DNA from: Planctomycetota bacterium
GTDB taxonomy: Bacteria > Planctomycetota > UBA1135 > GCA-002686595
Direction of reading: 5' to 3'
DNA: 64,000 bases
Assembly: GCA_016872795.1 (NCBI GenBank)
Contig: VGYZ01000002.1
Span: forward strand, 1 to 64,000
Under the pieces are notes generated by a model that was given only the letters and a program-made list of their open reading frames with translations, had not been told where the DNA came from and did not search any database. Positions 32,687 to 40,944 of the stretch are shown in pieces (positions within the stretch are counted from its first letter, which is position 1; every line of letters begins with the position of its first letter). The translations under genes were made by a program, and so were the position numbers.

Positions 32687-34416
32687 AGACCACCCCCGAT
32701 CGCCACATCCGCGGCCGCGAGAATGCGCTGGCGCGGCAGCGGCGTCCCGCTTCCGCCCCAAACCTCGCGCTCGAGCTCGGCGACGATGTTGTCGAGCTCC
32801 GCGCCCGCGCCGCCGACTCGCACGCCGACCCACGCTTCTGCCCTGCGATTCGTGCGCGCCGCGACGAAGCGGTGCACGAGCTCGAGCTGCGCGCGCGCGA
32901 CATCGGCGCGCAGGAGGCTCGCGGCGAGCTCCTTGCGGGCGCGGCGGCGCGCCCGCGCGGCGGGAGCGGCCGGGTCTCCGTTGCGACGCACGGCGATGCG
33001 CAGCGCGAGCCACGCAGCCGCTACCAGCGCGGCCAGACCCGCGATCAGATCCGCTCCGAGCGGCTCGTCAGGCGCCGGGGCGCCCGGGCCCGCCTCGACA
33101 TCGAGAATGTCCGAGCGGAAGCGCTCCCGGTCGTCGACGGACATTCCGCTCGCGCCCTCGAGGGCGCGCACGCGCACGGAGAGCGGCTCGGTCGACACGC
33201 TGCCGTAGCGACCGCTCACAGGGTCGAAGACCGACAGCGGCAACGCGGGGATCTCCGTCACGGCGCTCGAGATCGGCGAGAGGTCGTAAGTCACGACGCG
33301 CCGATCGAGCGAGCGCTCCTCGCTCTTGCCGTACACGCGGAAGTCGCGGAAGGTGTCGAGTCGCGCCGGGTCGGGTGCGGTGAAGAACTCGAGGTTGCCA
33401 GCGCCAGTCCACTCCACCTTGAACTTGATCGAGTCGCCCGCGTCGACATCGCGCGGCGTCGCGTCCGCGCGCGCCACGATCTGGCCGATGGCGCCTGAGA
33501 ACTCGAGCGGCCGACCCTGCTCCGGCAGCCCAATCACATCGAGCGCCACTTCCGCCGCACGCACGAAGTATGTCTCGCCCTTCTCGCGGCGCGTGCGGAA
33601 GAAGTCCTGGCTCTGCACGGTGCGGCCGAACTCGAAGTGCGATGTCGGCAGCTCGATGCGCCCCTCGCGCGTCGGAGTGAACGAGCGCACCAGACGCAGC
33701 TGCAGGAACTCGCGGCCCCGGTAGCTGCGGTTGGGGAGCTGCTCAACTTCCACCATTTCGCGGTCGTTGACGACGACCTGCACACGCGCGCGCGCCGGGT
33801 CCGGCGGCGGGGTGGCGTTCTCGAGCAATCCGGGGAGGCTTGCCCACCACGCGAGCGAGAGGTTCGCGTAGTCCGTCGTGCCGGTGATCGCGAGGTCGAA
33901 GCCGAACAGCACCTCGATCGTGAACGGCTGGCCCACGACCACCTTGGGCGTGCTCGTGCGTACCTCGAGATAACCGAGCTCTTCGCCCTTCAGGTCGCGC
34001 ACCACATTGAGCGAGAGCTCATTGGTGCGCCGAGCGACGCCGTCGACGAGCATGTCGAAGCCGGGAATCGCGTACTGGCCCGTCTGCTGCGGCCGCAGCG
34101 GGATCGTCCATGTGCGCGTGACGCTCTCCTGACGGCGCGCACCGAGGAACACGATCGAGCGCTGCTCGGCGGGCGGCTGCACCGGCCCGATGCCGAGGCC
34201 CTTCACGGAGGGCAGCGTCCCGAGCTCGCTCGAACGCGCATTCTCCACCGTCACCACCAGCGCCACGCGGTCGCCGAGGCGCACGACGCCGCTCGTCAGG
34301 TAGGCGCGCAGGCTCGCACCCCCGCTCGCTCCCTGCGCCGCCGCACCCGGCGACAGCGCGAGCAGCGCACACAGTGCGAAGAGCGCGCCCAGCGCGCCAC
34401 GAAGGATCGCGTTCAT
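32683..34416 (-). CDS. batD: BatD family protein (oxygen tolerance)
   Basis: This 577-residue exported protein has a cleavable signal (GALFALCALLALSPGAAAQ) and repeated beta-sandwich units starting LRAYLTSGVVRLGDRVALVVTVENA and VVVGQPFTIEVLFGF, as in BatD. A transmembrane helix near residue 465 (LIAGLAALVAAAWLALRIAV) and a basic cytoplasmic tail follow. BatD proteins accompany MoxR ATPases and VWA proteins and are thought to be part of a membrane complex. ATG at 34416; the gap to batC is 1 bp. Confidence 0.85.
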   Translation of the reverse strand: MNAILRGALGALFALCALLALSPGAAAQGASGGASLRAYLTSGVVRLGDRVALVVTVENARSSELGTLPSVKGLGIGPVQPPAEQRSIVFLGARRQESVTRTWTIPLRPQQTGQYAIPGFDMLVDGVARRTNELSLNVVRDLKGEELGYLEVRTSTPKVVVGQPFTIEVLFGFDLAITGTTDYANLSLAWWASLPGLLENATPPPDPARARVQVVVNDREMVEVEQLPNRSYRGREFLQLRLVRSFTPTREGRIELPTSHFEFGRTVQSQDFFRTRREKGETYFVRAAEVALDVIGLPEQGRPLEFSGAIGQIVARADATPRDVDAGDSIKFKVEWTGAGNLEFFTAPDPARLDTFRDFRVYGKSEERSLDRRVVTYDLSPISSAVTEIPALPLSVFDPVSGRYGSVSTEPLSVRVRALEGASGMSVDDRERFRSDILDVEAGPGAPAPDEPLGADLIAGLAALVAAAWLALRIAVRRNGDPAAPAARARRRARKELAASLLRADVARAQLELVHRFVAARTNRRAEAWVGVRVGGAGAELDNIVAELEREVWGGSGTPLPRQRILAAADVAIGGGL

Positions 34417-34417
34417 C

Positions 34418-35416
34418 TCACCAGTCCCTCTTCACCGGCTGCCGACGCCGCTCGCGGAGCAACGCCTCGACCGCCTTGGCCTTCTCGTCGATCTGCTGGA
34501 GCTGCTGCAGCAGCCGCTGCATCTCCTCGGGCGAGAGCGGCCGCTCTGCCTGCGCGGGCTGCGGCTGGGCGTCCTTCGAAGACTCGTCCTGCGCGTCCTC
34601 CTTGTCCGGCTGCGGCTGCTCCTGCTGCGCGGGATCCTGCTTGTCTTGCGCGTCGTCCTGCTGCGGCTCCTGGGACGGATCCTGCTGCTCGTTCTCGCCC
34701 TTTTGCTGGCCCTGCTTGTCCTGCTGATCGCGCTGCTCTTGATCCTGCTCTTGTTGCTCCTGCTCCTCGCGCTGGCGCTCGATCGAGTCGAGCTCCCGCA
34801 GGCGGCGGACGCACAGCTCGAGATTCGCGCGCACATCGTCGGCAAGCCGCTCGCAGCGCAGCGCGGTCGCAAGCTCCCGGCGCGCGAACAGGTACGCCTC
34901 GCGAGCAATCTCGAGCGGGTCGGGAGCTCCGCTGCCCGACGCGGACTGCGCGTGGGTCGCAGGATCGGGCTCGAGCGGCGGCAGTCCGAGCTGCTCGCGA
35001 ATCTCCGGTACTTGTGCGCGCAGCCCCTCGGCTCCCTGCAGCAAGAAAGTCGCGGCGTTGTAGGCCGCGGCGCGTCCGAGCTCGCCCGAGCCTGCGAGCC
35101 CCGTCGCCCGGTGCAAGTGTTCGACCGCCTCCGGAATCTCGCGCGCACGCCCCCGCGCGAGCCCGATCGCATACAGCGCCTCGGCTCGTTCGAGCTCCGG
35201 CTGCGCATCGAAGTCGGGCTGGGCGAGCAGCGCCGCGCAGAGCTCCCGCGCCGCGTCGTGTTCGCCGCGCTTGGAGAGTTGAGCGAGCTCGAGACGCCCG
35301 GCCCGCAGCGTGCCGGCGTACGCGAGCACTGGAGCCGGCTGCGCCGCCGGGACAGCCGGTTGGGCACTCGGAGCAGGAGGCGCGGCCTGCGCGAGCAGCA
35401 AGAGCCACGGGATCAT
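34418..35416 (-). CDS. batC: BatC-like TPR protein with Gln/Asp-rich tail
   Basis: This 332-residue protein has an N-terminal hydrophobic signal (IPWLLLLAQAAPPAPS) and TPR-like helices (about 40-200). A strongly low-complexity, Gln/Asp/Glu-rich segment (about 208-290) contains runs such as QEQQEQDQEQRDQQDKQ, and a short C-terminal helical region ends in basic residues. TPR plus a Q-rich tail is what BatC members show. The start overlaps the batB stop by one base (TGATG); a GTG one codon upstream is also possible. It is predicted to lie on the periplasmic face with BatA/BatB. Confidence 0.8.
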   Translation of the reverse strand: MIPWLLLLAQAAPPAPSAQPAVPAAQPAPVLAYAGTLRAGRLELAQLSKRGEHDAARELCAALLAQPDFDAQPELERAEALYAIGLARGRAREIPEAVEHLHRATGLAGSGELGRAAAYNAATFLLQGAEGLRAQVPEIREQLGLPPLEPDPATHAQSASGSGAPDPLEIAREAYLFARRELATALRCERLADDVRANLELCVRRLRELDSIERQREEQEQQEQDQEQRDQQDKQGQQKGENEQQDPSQEPQQDDAQDKQDPAQQEQPQPDKEDAQDESSKDAQPQPAQAERPLSPEEMQRLLQQLQQIDEKAKAVEALLRERRRQPVKRDW

Positions 35417-36459
35417 CACGCGCGACCTCCACCGCGGGGCTTGCGCCGCTCGCGCAGCGTGCCCTCGATCACCATGCACGCGAGCGCGAGCGCTCCGAAC
35501 CACTGGTAGCGATCGTGCGGCACAGACTCGAGGGCACCCTCGAGCTCGCGCCCTTCGAGGCGATTGATGCGCTGCTCGTAGAGTTCCTCGAGCGGAACCG
35601 CGGACTGGCCAGCGGAGATGTACTCGCCACCGGCCGCGCGCGCGATCTCGCGCAAGCTCCCGTCACGCAGGCTCGAGACGACCTCGCGCCCATCTTCGTC
35701 GACGACGAAGCTCTCGCGGCCGTTGGCATCCACCTGCGGGATCTTCCCGCCCGACTCCGTGCCCATGCCGACCACATACACGCGGATCCCGCGTTCCGCG
35801 GCGAGCTTGGCCGCGTCCAGCCCCTTGTCCTCGAGGTCTTCGCCGTCGGTGAGCAGCACGATCGCCTCGTGCGAGCCGCTGCGGCCATCGAACAACGCGA
35901 GCGCATGGTTCATTGCAGCGCCGAGGTCCGTGCCGCCCTTGGTGTTCTCGCTCGGGTCGACGCGCTCGAGCAACGCGCGCAGGGTCGTGCGATCATGCGT
36001 CAGCGGCGAGACATCGCGCGACTCGCCCGCGAACGCGACCAGCGCGATCCGGTCCCCGTGCATGCGCTCGACGAGCCCGGCCACCTCGCGCTTGGCGCGC
36101 GTCAGACGGTCGGGCCGCAGATCGCGCACGAGCATGCTGCGCGAGGTGTCGATGCACACGACCAGATCGAGCCCGCGCCGCGCGACCGACTTCTCGGTGT
36201 AGCCGCGCACGGGGCCCGCGACAGCGAGCGCGAGGAACAGCGCCGCGAGCGCAGCGAATCCCACGCGCGCCGCCGCGATCGACTTCGAGAAGCTCGGCAA
36301 GAAGCGCTGCTTGTGCCGCGCCGCGACCAGCGCCTCGCGCTCGAGGCGTCGGCGGTGCAGGGCGCGCGCGCCGAGCAGCGCCAGCGCCAGCGCCGCGCCG
36401 AGCCACGCGAGCTGGCCCGGCCGCAGCAGGTCGACTCCGAGGAACGCGAGCGCCCCCAT
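35416..36459 (-). CDS. batB: BatB: VWA-domain membrane protein
   Basis: This 347-residue protein has two N-terminal transmembrane helices (about 13-33 and 58-78) and then a von Willebrand A domain. The MIDAS motif is VVCIDTSRSMLVRDL, with the downstream Thr/Asp ligands in TKGGTDLGAAM and LLTDGEDLEDKG. A C-terminal transmembrane helix follows (WFGALALACMVIEGTL). VWA proteins beside MoxR ATPases bind metal and protein partners. It overlaps batA by one base (TGATG), and the batC start overlaps its own stop in the same way. Confidence 0.92.
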   Translation of the reverse strand: MGALAFLGVDLLRPGQLAWLGAALALALLGARALHRRRLEREALVAARHKQRFLPSFSKSIAAARVGFAALAALFLALAVAGPVRGYTEKSVARRGLDLVVCIDTSRSMLVRDLRPDRLTRAKREVAGLVERMHGDRIALVAFAGESRDVSPLTHDRTTLRALLERVDPSENTKGGTDLGAAMNHALALFDGRSGSHEAIVLLTDGEDLEDKGLDAAKLAAERGIRVYVVGMGTESGGKIPQVDANGRESFVVDEDGREVVSSLRDGSLREIARAAGGEYISAGQSAVPLEELYEQRINRLEGRELEGALESVPHDRYQWFGALALACMVIEGTLRERRKPRGGGRA

Positions 36460-37538
36460 CACGGCAACCTCCGTGCCCAGGTCGCCACGCTCGTCCACGC
36501 GGCGAGATACGCGCACAGGCCGGCGAGCAGGAACTCGAAGTACAGGTCGAAGGTCTCGGTGTAGCGCTCTTCGCGTCGCTCGGTCCGCTCGAGCCGCTCG
36601 ATCTCGGCATAAGTGCGCTCGAGCGAGTCGCGATCCTTGGCGCGGAAGAAGCGTCCGCCCGTGAGCTCCGCGATCTGCTCGAGCTCCGTCGCGTCGAGCT
36701 CGCGCTCGGTGCGGTACACGCGGCCGAACACATCCTCCTGGAACGCGTAGCGGCCCGCGAGCACGGTGTAGACCTTGACGCCCTTCTCGCGCGCGAGCTC
36801 CGCCGCCTTGAGCGGCAGGATGTCCGGCACATTGTTCTCGCCGTCGGTGAGCAGCACGACGACCTTCGACTGTGCGTCCGTCTCCGCGAGGATCGAGACC
36901 GCCTTGGCGAGGCCGCGTCCGATCGCCGTGCCGTCCTCCATCTCGTTGCGCACGTAGTGCACGGTCTCGAGGAAGCCCTCGAACGCACCGTAGTCGAGCG
37001 TGAACGGACACAGGAGCATCGGATACTGCGCAAATGTGAGCAGGGCGCAGCTGTCCGAGGCGCCGACGCGGTCCGTCATGCGGCGCTCCGCGAACGCTCC
37101 CACGACCTGCTTGGCGACATCGAGGCGCGTCTTGCCTGGTTCGAGGTCGTCGTACTTCATCGAGCCCGAGCGGTCGACGACGAGCGCGATGTCGATGCCC
37201 TCCGAGATCGTCTGGCGCACCGAGTTGCCGCGCACGGGGCGCGCGAGAGCGATGCACACGAGCACGACCGCGGCGGCCTGCAGCACGAGCGGGACCCAGC
37301 CGAGCCGCTGGCTCCAGGTCTGCGGCGGCGGCGCCGACGGCAGCAGGGGCACGCGCCCCGGCTCGAGTCCGCGCCGCGAGCGTCCCCACGCGAGCAACAA
37401 GAGCGCCGGCGGCACGAGCACGAGAAACCACGGATCGGCGAGGTAGAGCTCGCCCCACAGGTGGTAGCGCGCCTCGGCGGCACTCTTCACGCCTTCCGCC
37501 GCCAAAGCGGCCTGTGCGATCCACGCGAGCATCGTCAC
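36459..37538 (-). CDS. batA: BatA: VWA-domain membrane protein
   Basis: This 359-residue protein has N-terminal helices (WFLVLVPPALLLLAWG and WVPLVLQAAAVVLVCIAL) followed by a VWA domain with intact MIDAS: LVVDRSGSMKYDDL, EDGTAIGRGLAKA and LLTDGENNVPD. A final helix lies near the C-terminus (YFEFLLAGLCAYLAAW). The GTG at 37538 is preferred because GAGGAG lies 6 bases upstream and it makes a 4-bp GTGA overlap with the preceding gene; the ATG at 37532 is the alternative. Paired with BatB, it forms the core of the aerotolerance/MoxR-type membrane complex. Confidence 0.92.
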   Translation of the reverse strand: MTMLAWIAQAALAAEGVKSAAEARYHLWGELYLADPWFLVLVPPALLLLAWGRSRRGLEPGRVPLLPSAPPPQTWSQRLGWVPLVLQAAAVVLVCIALARPVRGNSVRQTISEGIDIALVVDRSGSMKYDDLEPGKTRLDVAKQVVGAFAERRMTDRVGASDSCALLTFAQYPMLLCPFTLDYGAFEGFLETVHYVRNEMEDGTAIGRGLAKAVSILAETDAQSKVVVLLTDGENNVPDILPLKAAELAREKGVKVYTVLAGRYAFQEDVFGRVYRTERELDATELEQIAELTGGRFFRAKDRDSLERTYAEIERLERTERREERYTETFDLYFEFLLAGLCAYLAAWTSVATWARRLP

Positions 37539-38419
37539 GCCGCGCTCCTCGCCGCCCCGGTCGCACCCTCGAGCACCCGCGCGGCACGCGCGAGATCCTC
37601 GCGCACGGCCCACTCCGTCGGACGCGCGGCGGCGTACTTCGCACCGCGGCAGGCAAGCAGCAGCTCGGCGAGCGCGCTGGCAGCTTCCGGCGCGAGCGAG
37701 TCGCGCACTCCCGCCAGCCACTCCTCATCGGTCCACGCGTCGCGTCGTGCGCCGCTGCGAGCATCGAGCTCGCCGCGCACGAGCCGCGACAGTTCGTAGT
37801 ACAGCTCGTGCACGATCGCCGGGTCGTCGAGCTTGCGCGTCCCGAGCTCGGCGAGCCGCGCAGCAGCGGAGGGCGGCGGCTCCGCGGGTTTGCGACGAGC
37901 GCGCAACAGCCAACCACAGGCCGCACCGGCGAGCGCGGTCACCACAAGGCCTGCCGCAAGCCAGGTCCAGCTCGTCGCAGCCTCCTCCGGTCCGGCCGGC
38001 CGGAAGTCGCGCGGCTCGCGCGGCGCGTCCTCGCCGTCGAACAACGCGGGCTGAAAGCGCAGCGCGCGCGCCTGGTGCTCGACGCGGGCCTTGACGCCAC
38101 TCGCCAGCTCGACTTCCAGCTCAACCTGCGGCAATTCGCGCTCGCCGGCCTCGAGCGAGGCGAGCTCGATCTTCCAGCGCGTCTCGCCGGCGCTCGAGCG
38201 CGCATCGAGCCGCGCGGGTGCGAGCTCCAGCCAAGAGTAGTCACCGTCCGCCCAGTCGGGTGCGAGGCGCGCGCGCGCGCCGCTCTCGTGCTCGACGATC
38301 AGCTCCGCCGCAACGCCCTCGCCCACGCCGGCCGTCGCGGCGCTCGTTTCCCAGCGCACTCGCGCGACGGGCGCGGCGCCATCCTGCGCCAACAGCGCCA
38401 GCACGAGCGCGGCGATCAC
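37535..38419 (-). CDS. Membrane protein of the MoxR/Bat cassette (DUF4381-like)
   Basis: This 294-residue protein has a short signal-like start (VIAALVLALLAQDG) and a beta-rich N-terminal half reminiscent of BatD repeats (VGEGVAAELIVEHES). One transmembrane helix follows (about 178-198, WLAAGLVVTALAGAACGWLL), then a cytoplasmic helical tail with KLDDPAIVHELYYELSRLVRGEL. The position between DUF58 and batA, plus the tail, matches proteins usually annotated as DUF4381 or BatD-like. It begins with a GTGA overlap with the DUF58 gene and its stop overlaps the batA start. Confidence 0.7.
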   Translation of the reverse strand: MIAALVLALLAQDGAAPVARVRWETSAATAGVGEGVAAELIVEHESGARARLAPDWADGDYSWLELAPARLDARSSAGETRWKIELASLEAGERELPQVELEVELASGVKARVEHQARALRFQPALFDGEDAPREPRDFRPAGPEEAATSWTWLAAGLVVTALAGAACGWLLRARRKPAEPPPSAAARLAELGTRKLDDPAIVHELYYELSRLVRGELDARSGARRDAWTDEEWLAGVRDSLAPEAASALAELLLACRGAKYAAARPTEWAVREDLARAARVLEGATGAARSAA

Positions 38420-39351
38420 GCAGGCCTCGCTTGCCGACGACGGCGCAGCAGGAAGTAGCGCGCGAGCGGATCGGCGATCGCAGCACTGAGGTTTCCGTCG
38501 GTGGTGAGCTCGAGCAGGTCGACGCCGCAGCGCGTGAGCTCGCTCGCGAGAGCGGCCGTACGCAGCTCGTACTCGCGCTTCCACGCGCCGCGCACCTCGC
38601 CCGAGCGCGTGTCGACCTCGACCAAGCGACCGCCCTCGGTCTCGCGCAGCCAGATGCGACCGGCGGCCGGGATTTCCCGCTCAAATGGATCGACTACGCG
38701 CGCGGCGATCACATCGTGACGCCGCGCGAGCCGCCCGAGCTTCTCCGAGGCCCGCGCGTCGAAACCCTCGAAGTCGCTCACCACCACCAGCATCGCGCGG
38801 CGCCGGAGCAGCCGCTCCTGACGCTCGAGCGCCGTCGCGAAGTCGGTGCCGCCCTCGGTCGTGGCCGCCGCGATCACCTCGCGGATCACGCGCGCGACCG
38901 CTCCCGCGCCCTTGCGCGGCGGCAAGTGCAAGCCGGGCTGCGCGCCGAACAGCGTCAGGCTCACGCGATCCTGCGCGCGCTGGGCGACGAACGACAACAG
39001 AGCGCACAGTGCCGCCGCGACCTCGCGCTTCGTCCAGCTGCGCGAGCCGAAGTCCATCGACAGGCTGGTGTCGACGAGAAACCCGAGCGTGAGCTCGCGC
39101 TCCTCGACATAGTTCTTCACGAACGGCTCGCCGGCTTTCGCCGTGCGCAGCCAGTCGATTCCGCGCACGTCGTCGCCGGGCTGGTACGGCCGCACCTCCT
39201 CGAACTCCACGCCCGAGCCGCGGAATGTGCTGCGGTACGCGCCCGACAGCACATCGTTCACCATGCGGTGCGTGCGGACCTGAATCTGGCTCACCCGCGC
39301 CAAGAGCTCGGGCGCGAGCAGGTCCGCCGACGTGGCACGCTCTTTGACCAC
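38416..39351 (-). CDS. DUF58 domain protein (VWA-like, MoxR-linked)
   Basis: This 311-residue soluble protein contains the DUF58 hallmark YRSTFRGSGVEFEEVRPYQPGDDVRGIDW (about 39-67) and a degenerate VWA fold with VDTSLSMDFG and EGGTDFATAL. DUF58 proteins are universal partners of MoxR ATPases and may be substrates or adaptors. The start is a GTG with AGGAG 9 bases upstream, which decides the start. It lies 12 bp after moxR and is coupled to the next gene by GTGA. Confidence 0.92.
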   Translation of the reverse strand: MVKERATSADLLAPELLARVSQIQVRTHRMVNDVLSGAYRSTFRGSGVEFEEVRPYQPGDDVRGIDWLRTAKAGEPFVKNYVEERELTLGFLVDTSLSMDFGSRSWTKREVAAALCALLSFVAQRAQDRVSLTLFGAQPGLHLPPRKGAGAVARVIREVIAAATTEGGTDFATALERQERLLRRRAMLVVVSDFEGFDARASEKLGRLARRHDVIAARVVDPFEREIPAAGRIWLRETEGGRLVEVDTRSGEVRGAWKREYELRTAALASELTRCGVDLLELTTDGNLSAAIADPLARYFLLRRRRQARPA

Positions 39352-39363
39352 CGTCTCGCGCTC

Positions 39364-40353
39364 CTAGGGCACCGCGACCGTCTCGAGCACGCGCGCGACG
39401 AGCTTGTCGCTCGTGAGACCCTCGGCCTCGGCCTCGTAGGTCGGCACGACGCGATGGCGCAGCACATCGGGCGCCACGCGCTTGATGTCCGCGGGCGTCA
39501 CGAAGTCGCGGCCGTCGAGGAACGCGTTCGCGCGGCTGGTGAGCGCAAGCCAGATCGTCGCGCGCGGGCTCGCCCCATAGCGGATGCGGCCGGCGAGCTC
39601 CTTCAGTCCGACCGCGGCCGGATCGCGGGTAGCGTGCACCAGCGAGACGATGTACTCGCGCAGGCGCGGATCGAGCTTGACCGTGTCGATGGCCGCGCGC
39701 GCCGCGACGATCTGCGCGAGCGTCGCCACCGCGCGCACCTTGGGCGCGATCTCGGTCTTCGCCATGCGCTCGAGCACGCGCAGTTCCTCCTCCTTCGAGG
39801 GATAGCGCACGACGAGCTTGAGCGCGAAGCGGTCGAGCTGCGCCTCGGGGAGCGGGTAGGTGCCTTCCTGCTCGAGCGGGTTCTGCGTCGCGAGCACGAG
39901 GAACGGGGCGGGCAGCGCGAAGCTCTCGCCACCGATCGAGACCTGATGCTCCTGCATCGACTCGAGCAGCGCGGACTGGACCTTCGCGGGCGCGCGATTG
40001 ACCTCGTCGGCGAGCACGAAGTTCGCGAACAGCGGGCCCTTGCGCACCGAGAATGTGCTCTCGCGCGCGTTGTAGATCTCCGTGCCGACGAGGTCGGACG
40101 GCAGCAGGTCGGGCGTGAACTGGATGCGCCGGAAGCTGCCGTGCACGGCGCCCGCGAGGCTCGAGACCGCGAGCGATTTGGCGAGGCCCGGCACGCCCTC
40201 GAGCAGCACATGGCCGCCGGTCAGCAGGCCGACGAGGAGCCCGTGGACGAGCTCGTCCTGACCGATGATGACTTCGTGCAGGGCGCGCGTGAGTTCGCCG
40301 AGAAAGGCGCCTTCGCGGGCGTTGGCGGCGTTGGCGTAGGACTGGGATTCCAT
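39364..40353 (-). CDS. moxR: MoxR family AAA+ ATPase
   Basis: This 329-residue AAA+ ATPase of the MoxR/RavA class is thought to act as a chaperone maturing partner complexes. Walker A is GVPGLAKS (53-60), Walker B FVLADEVNRAPAKVQSALLE, sensor 1 LATQNPLEQEGTYPLPEAQLDRF, and sensor 2 lies in RYGASPRATIWL. The length is typical. It heads the DUF58-BatA-E run. The cytochrome b562-like gene lies 116 bp upstream on the same strand, so a promoter for moxR may lie in that gap. Confidence 0.95.
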   Translation of the reverse strand: MESQSYANAANAREGAFLGELTRALHEVIIGQDELVHGLLVGLLTGGHVLLEGVPGLAKSLAVSSLAGAVHGSFRRIQFTPDLLPSDLVGTEIYNARESTFSVRKGPLFANFVLADEVNRAPAKVQSALLESMQEHQVSIGGESFALPAPFLVLATQNPLEQEGTYPLPEAQLDRFALKLVVRYPSKEEELRVLERMAKTEIAPKVRAVATLAQIVAARAAIDTVKLDPRLREYIVSLVHATRDPAAVGLKELAGRIRYGASPRATIWLALTSRANAFLDGRDFVTPADIKRVAPDVLRHRVVPTYEAEAEGLTSDKLVARVLETVAVP

Positions 40354-40469
40354 GCTGGAGGGTGCGCGGTGCGCCGCGTTCTCGCGGGGGCGATACGGAC
40401 GGGTCGGGGAGCGGGGCTACGGACGAGGACGCGGCCCTGTTGGCGCCGCGAGCTCGCCCGAGAACGGAA

Positions 40470-40931
40470 CTACTGCTCTTCCTCGGTGAAGCGCGCGTGA
40501 GAGGGATCCTCGAGTCCGCGCAGATCCTCGAAGGCCGCGAGCGCCTCCTCCTGCTTGCCGCCGAGCACGGCCTTCTCGACCACGAGGGCAGACTCGAGCA
40601 TGCGAATCATCTCGCCTCGATAGTCCGCGACGAACCTCGGCCGCTCGGCCTCGCTCAGCTTGGCCGCCATGCGCGGCGTCTCTGACTTGGCCGCGACGAT
40701 GTCGGCCTCGAGCTTGGCGAGGCTCGCGAGCGAGTCGGCCTGCTTCGAGGGATCGCGCAGCGAGCGGCGCAGGGCGCGGATCGCGTCCTCCATGGCGTGC
40801 ATGCGCTCCTCGAGCGGCCCGCGCTGCTCGCCGCCCTTGCCCTCGTCGGCGACGAGCGGCGCGCGCACTTTTGAGGGGGCGAGGAACGCGAGCGAGCCCG
40901 CGGCGAGGAGGAGGGGCAGGAAGAGCTTCAT
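40470..40931 (-). CDS. Exported four-helix protein, cytochrome b562-like
   Basis: This 153-residue protein has a signal peptide (KLFLPLLLAAGSLAFLAP) followed by a helical region resembling cytochrome b562. LEERMHAMEDAIRALRRSL matches the first helix, where a Met (Met44) could be the axial heme ligand. MIRMLESALVVEKAVLGGKQEEALAAFEDLRGL matches the last two helices, ending with DPSHARF, where His145 would be the second ligand. If this holds, it is a periplasmic b-type heme protein; otherwise it is a heme-free four-helix bundle. It lies 13 bp after the MscS gene. Confidence 0.6.
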   Translation of the reverse strand: MKLFLPLLLAAGSLAFLAPSKVRAPLVADEGKGGEQRGPLEERMHAMEDAIRALRRSLRDPSKQADSLASLAKLEADIVAAKSETPRMAAKLSEAERPRFVADYRGEMIRMLESALVVEKAVLGGKQEEALAAFEDLRGLEDPSHARFTEEEQ

Positions 40932-40944
40932 GGGGCTGCACAGG

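Noticed and set aside
34498-34770. CTGCTG/CTCCTG-like repetitive DNA on the plus strand as a tandem repeat
   Set aside because: It is simply the coding DNA for the Gln/Asp-rich part of the BatC-like protein on the minus strand.
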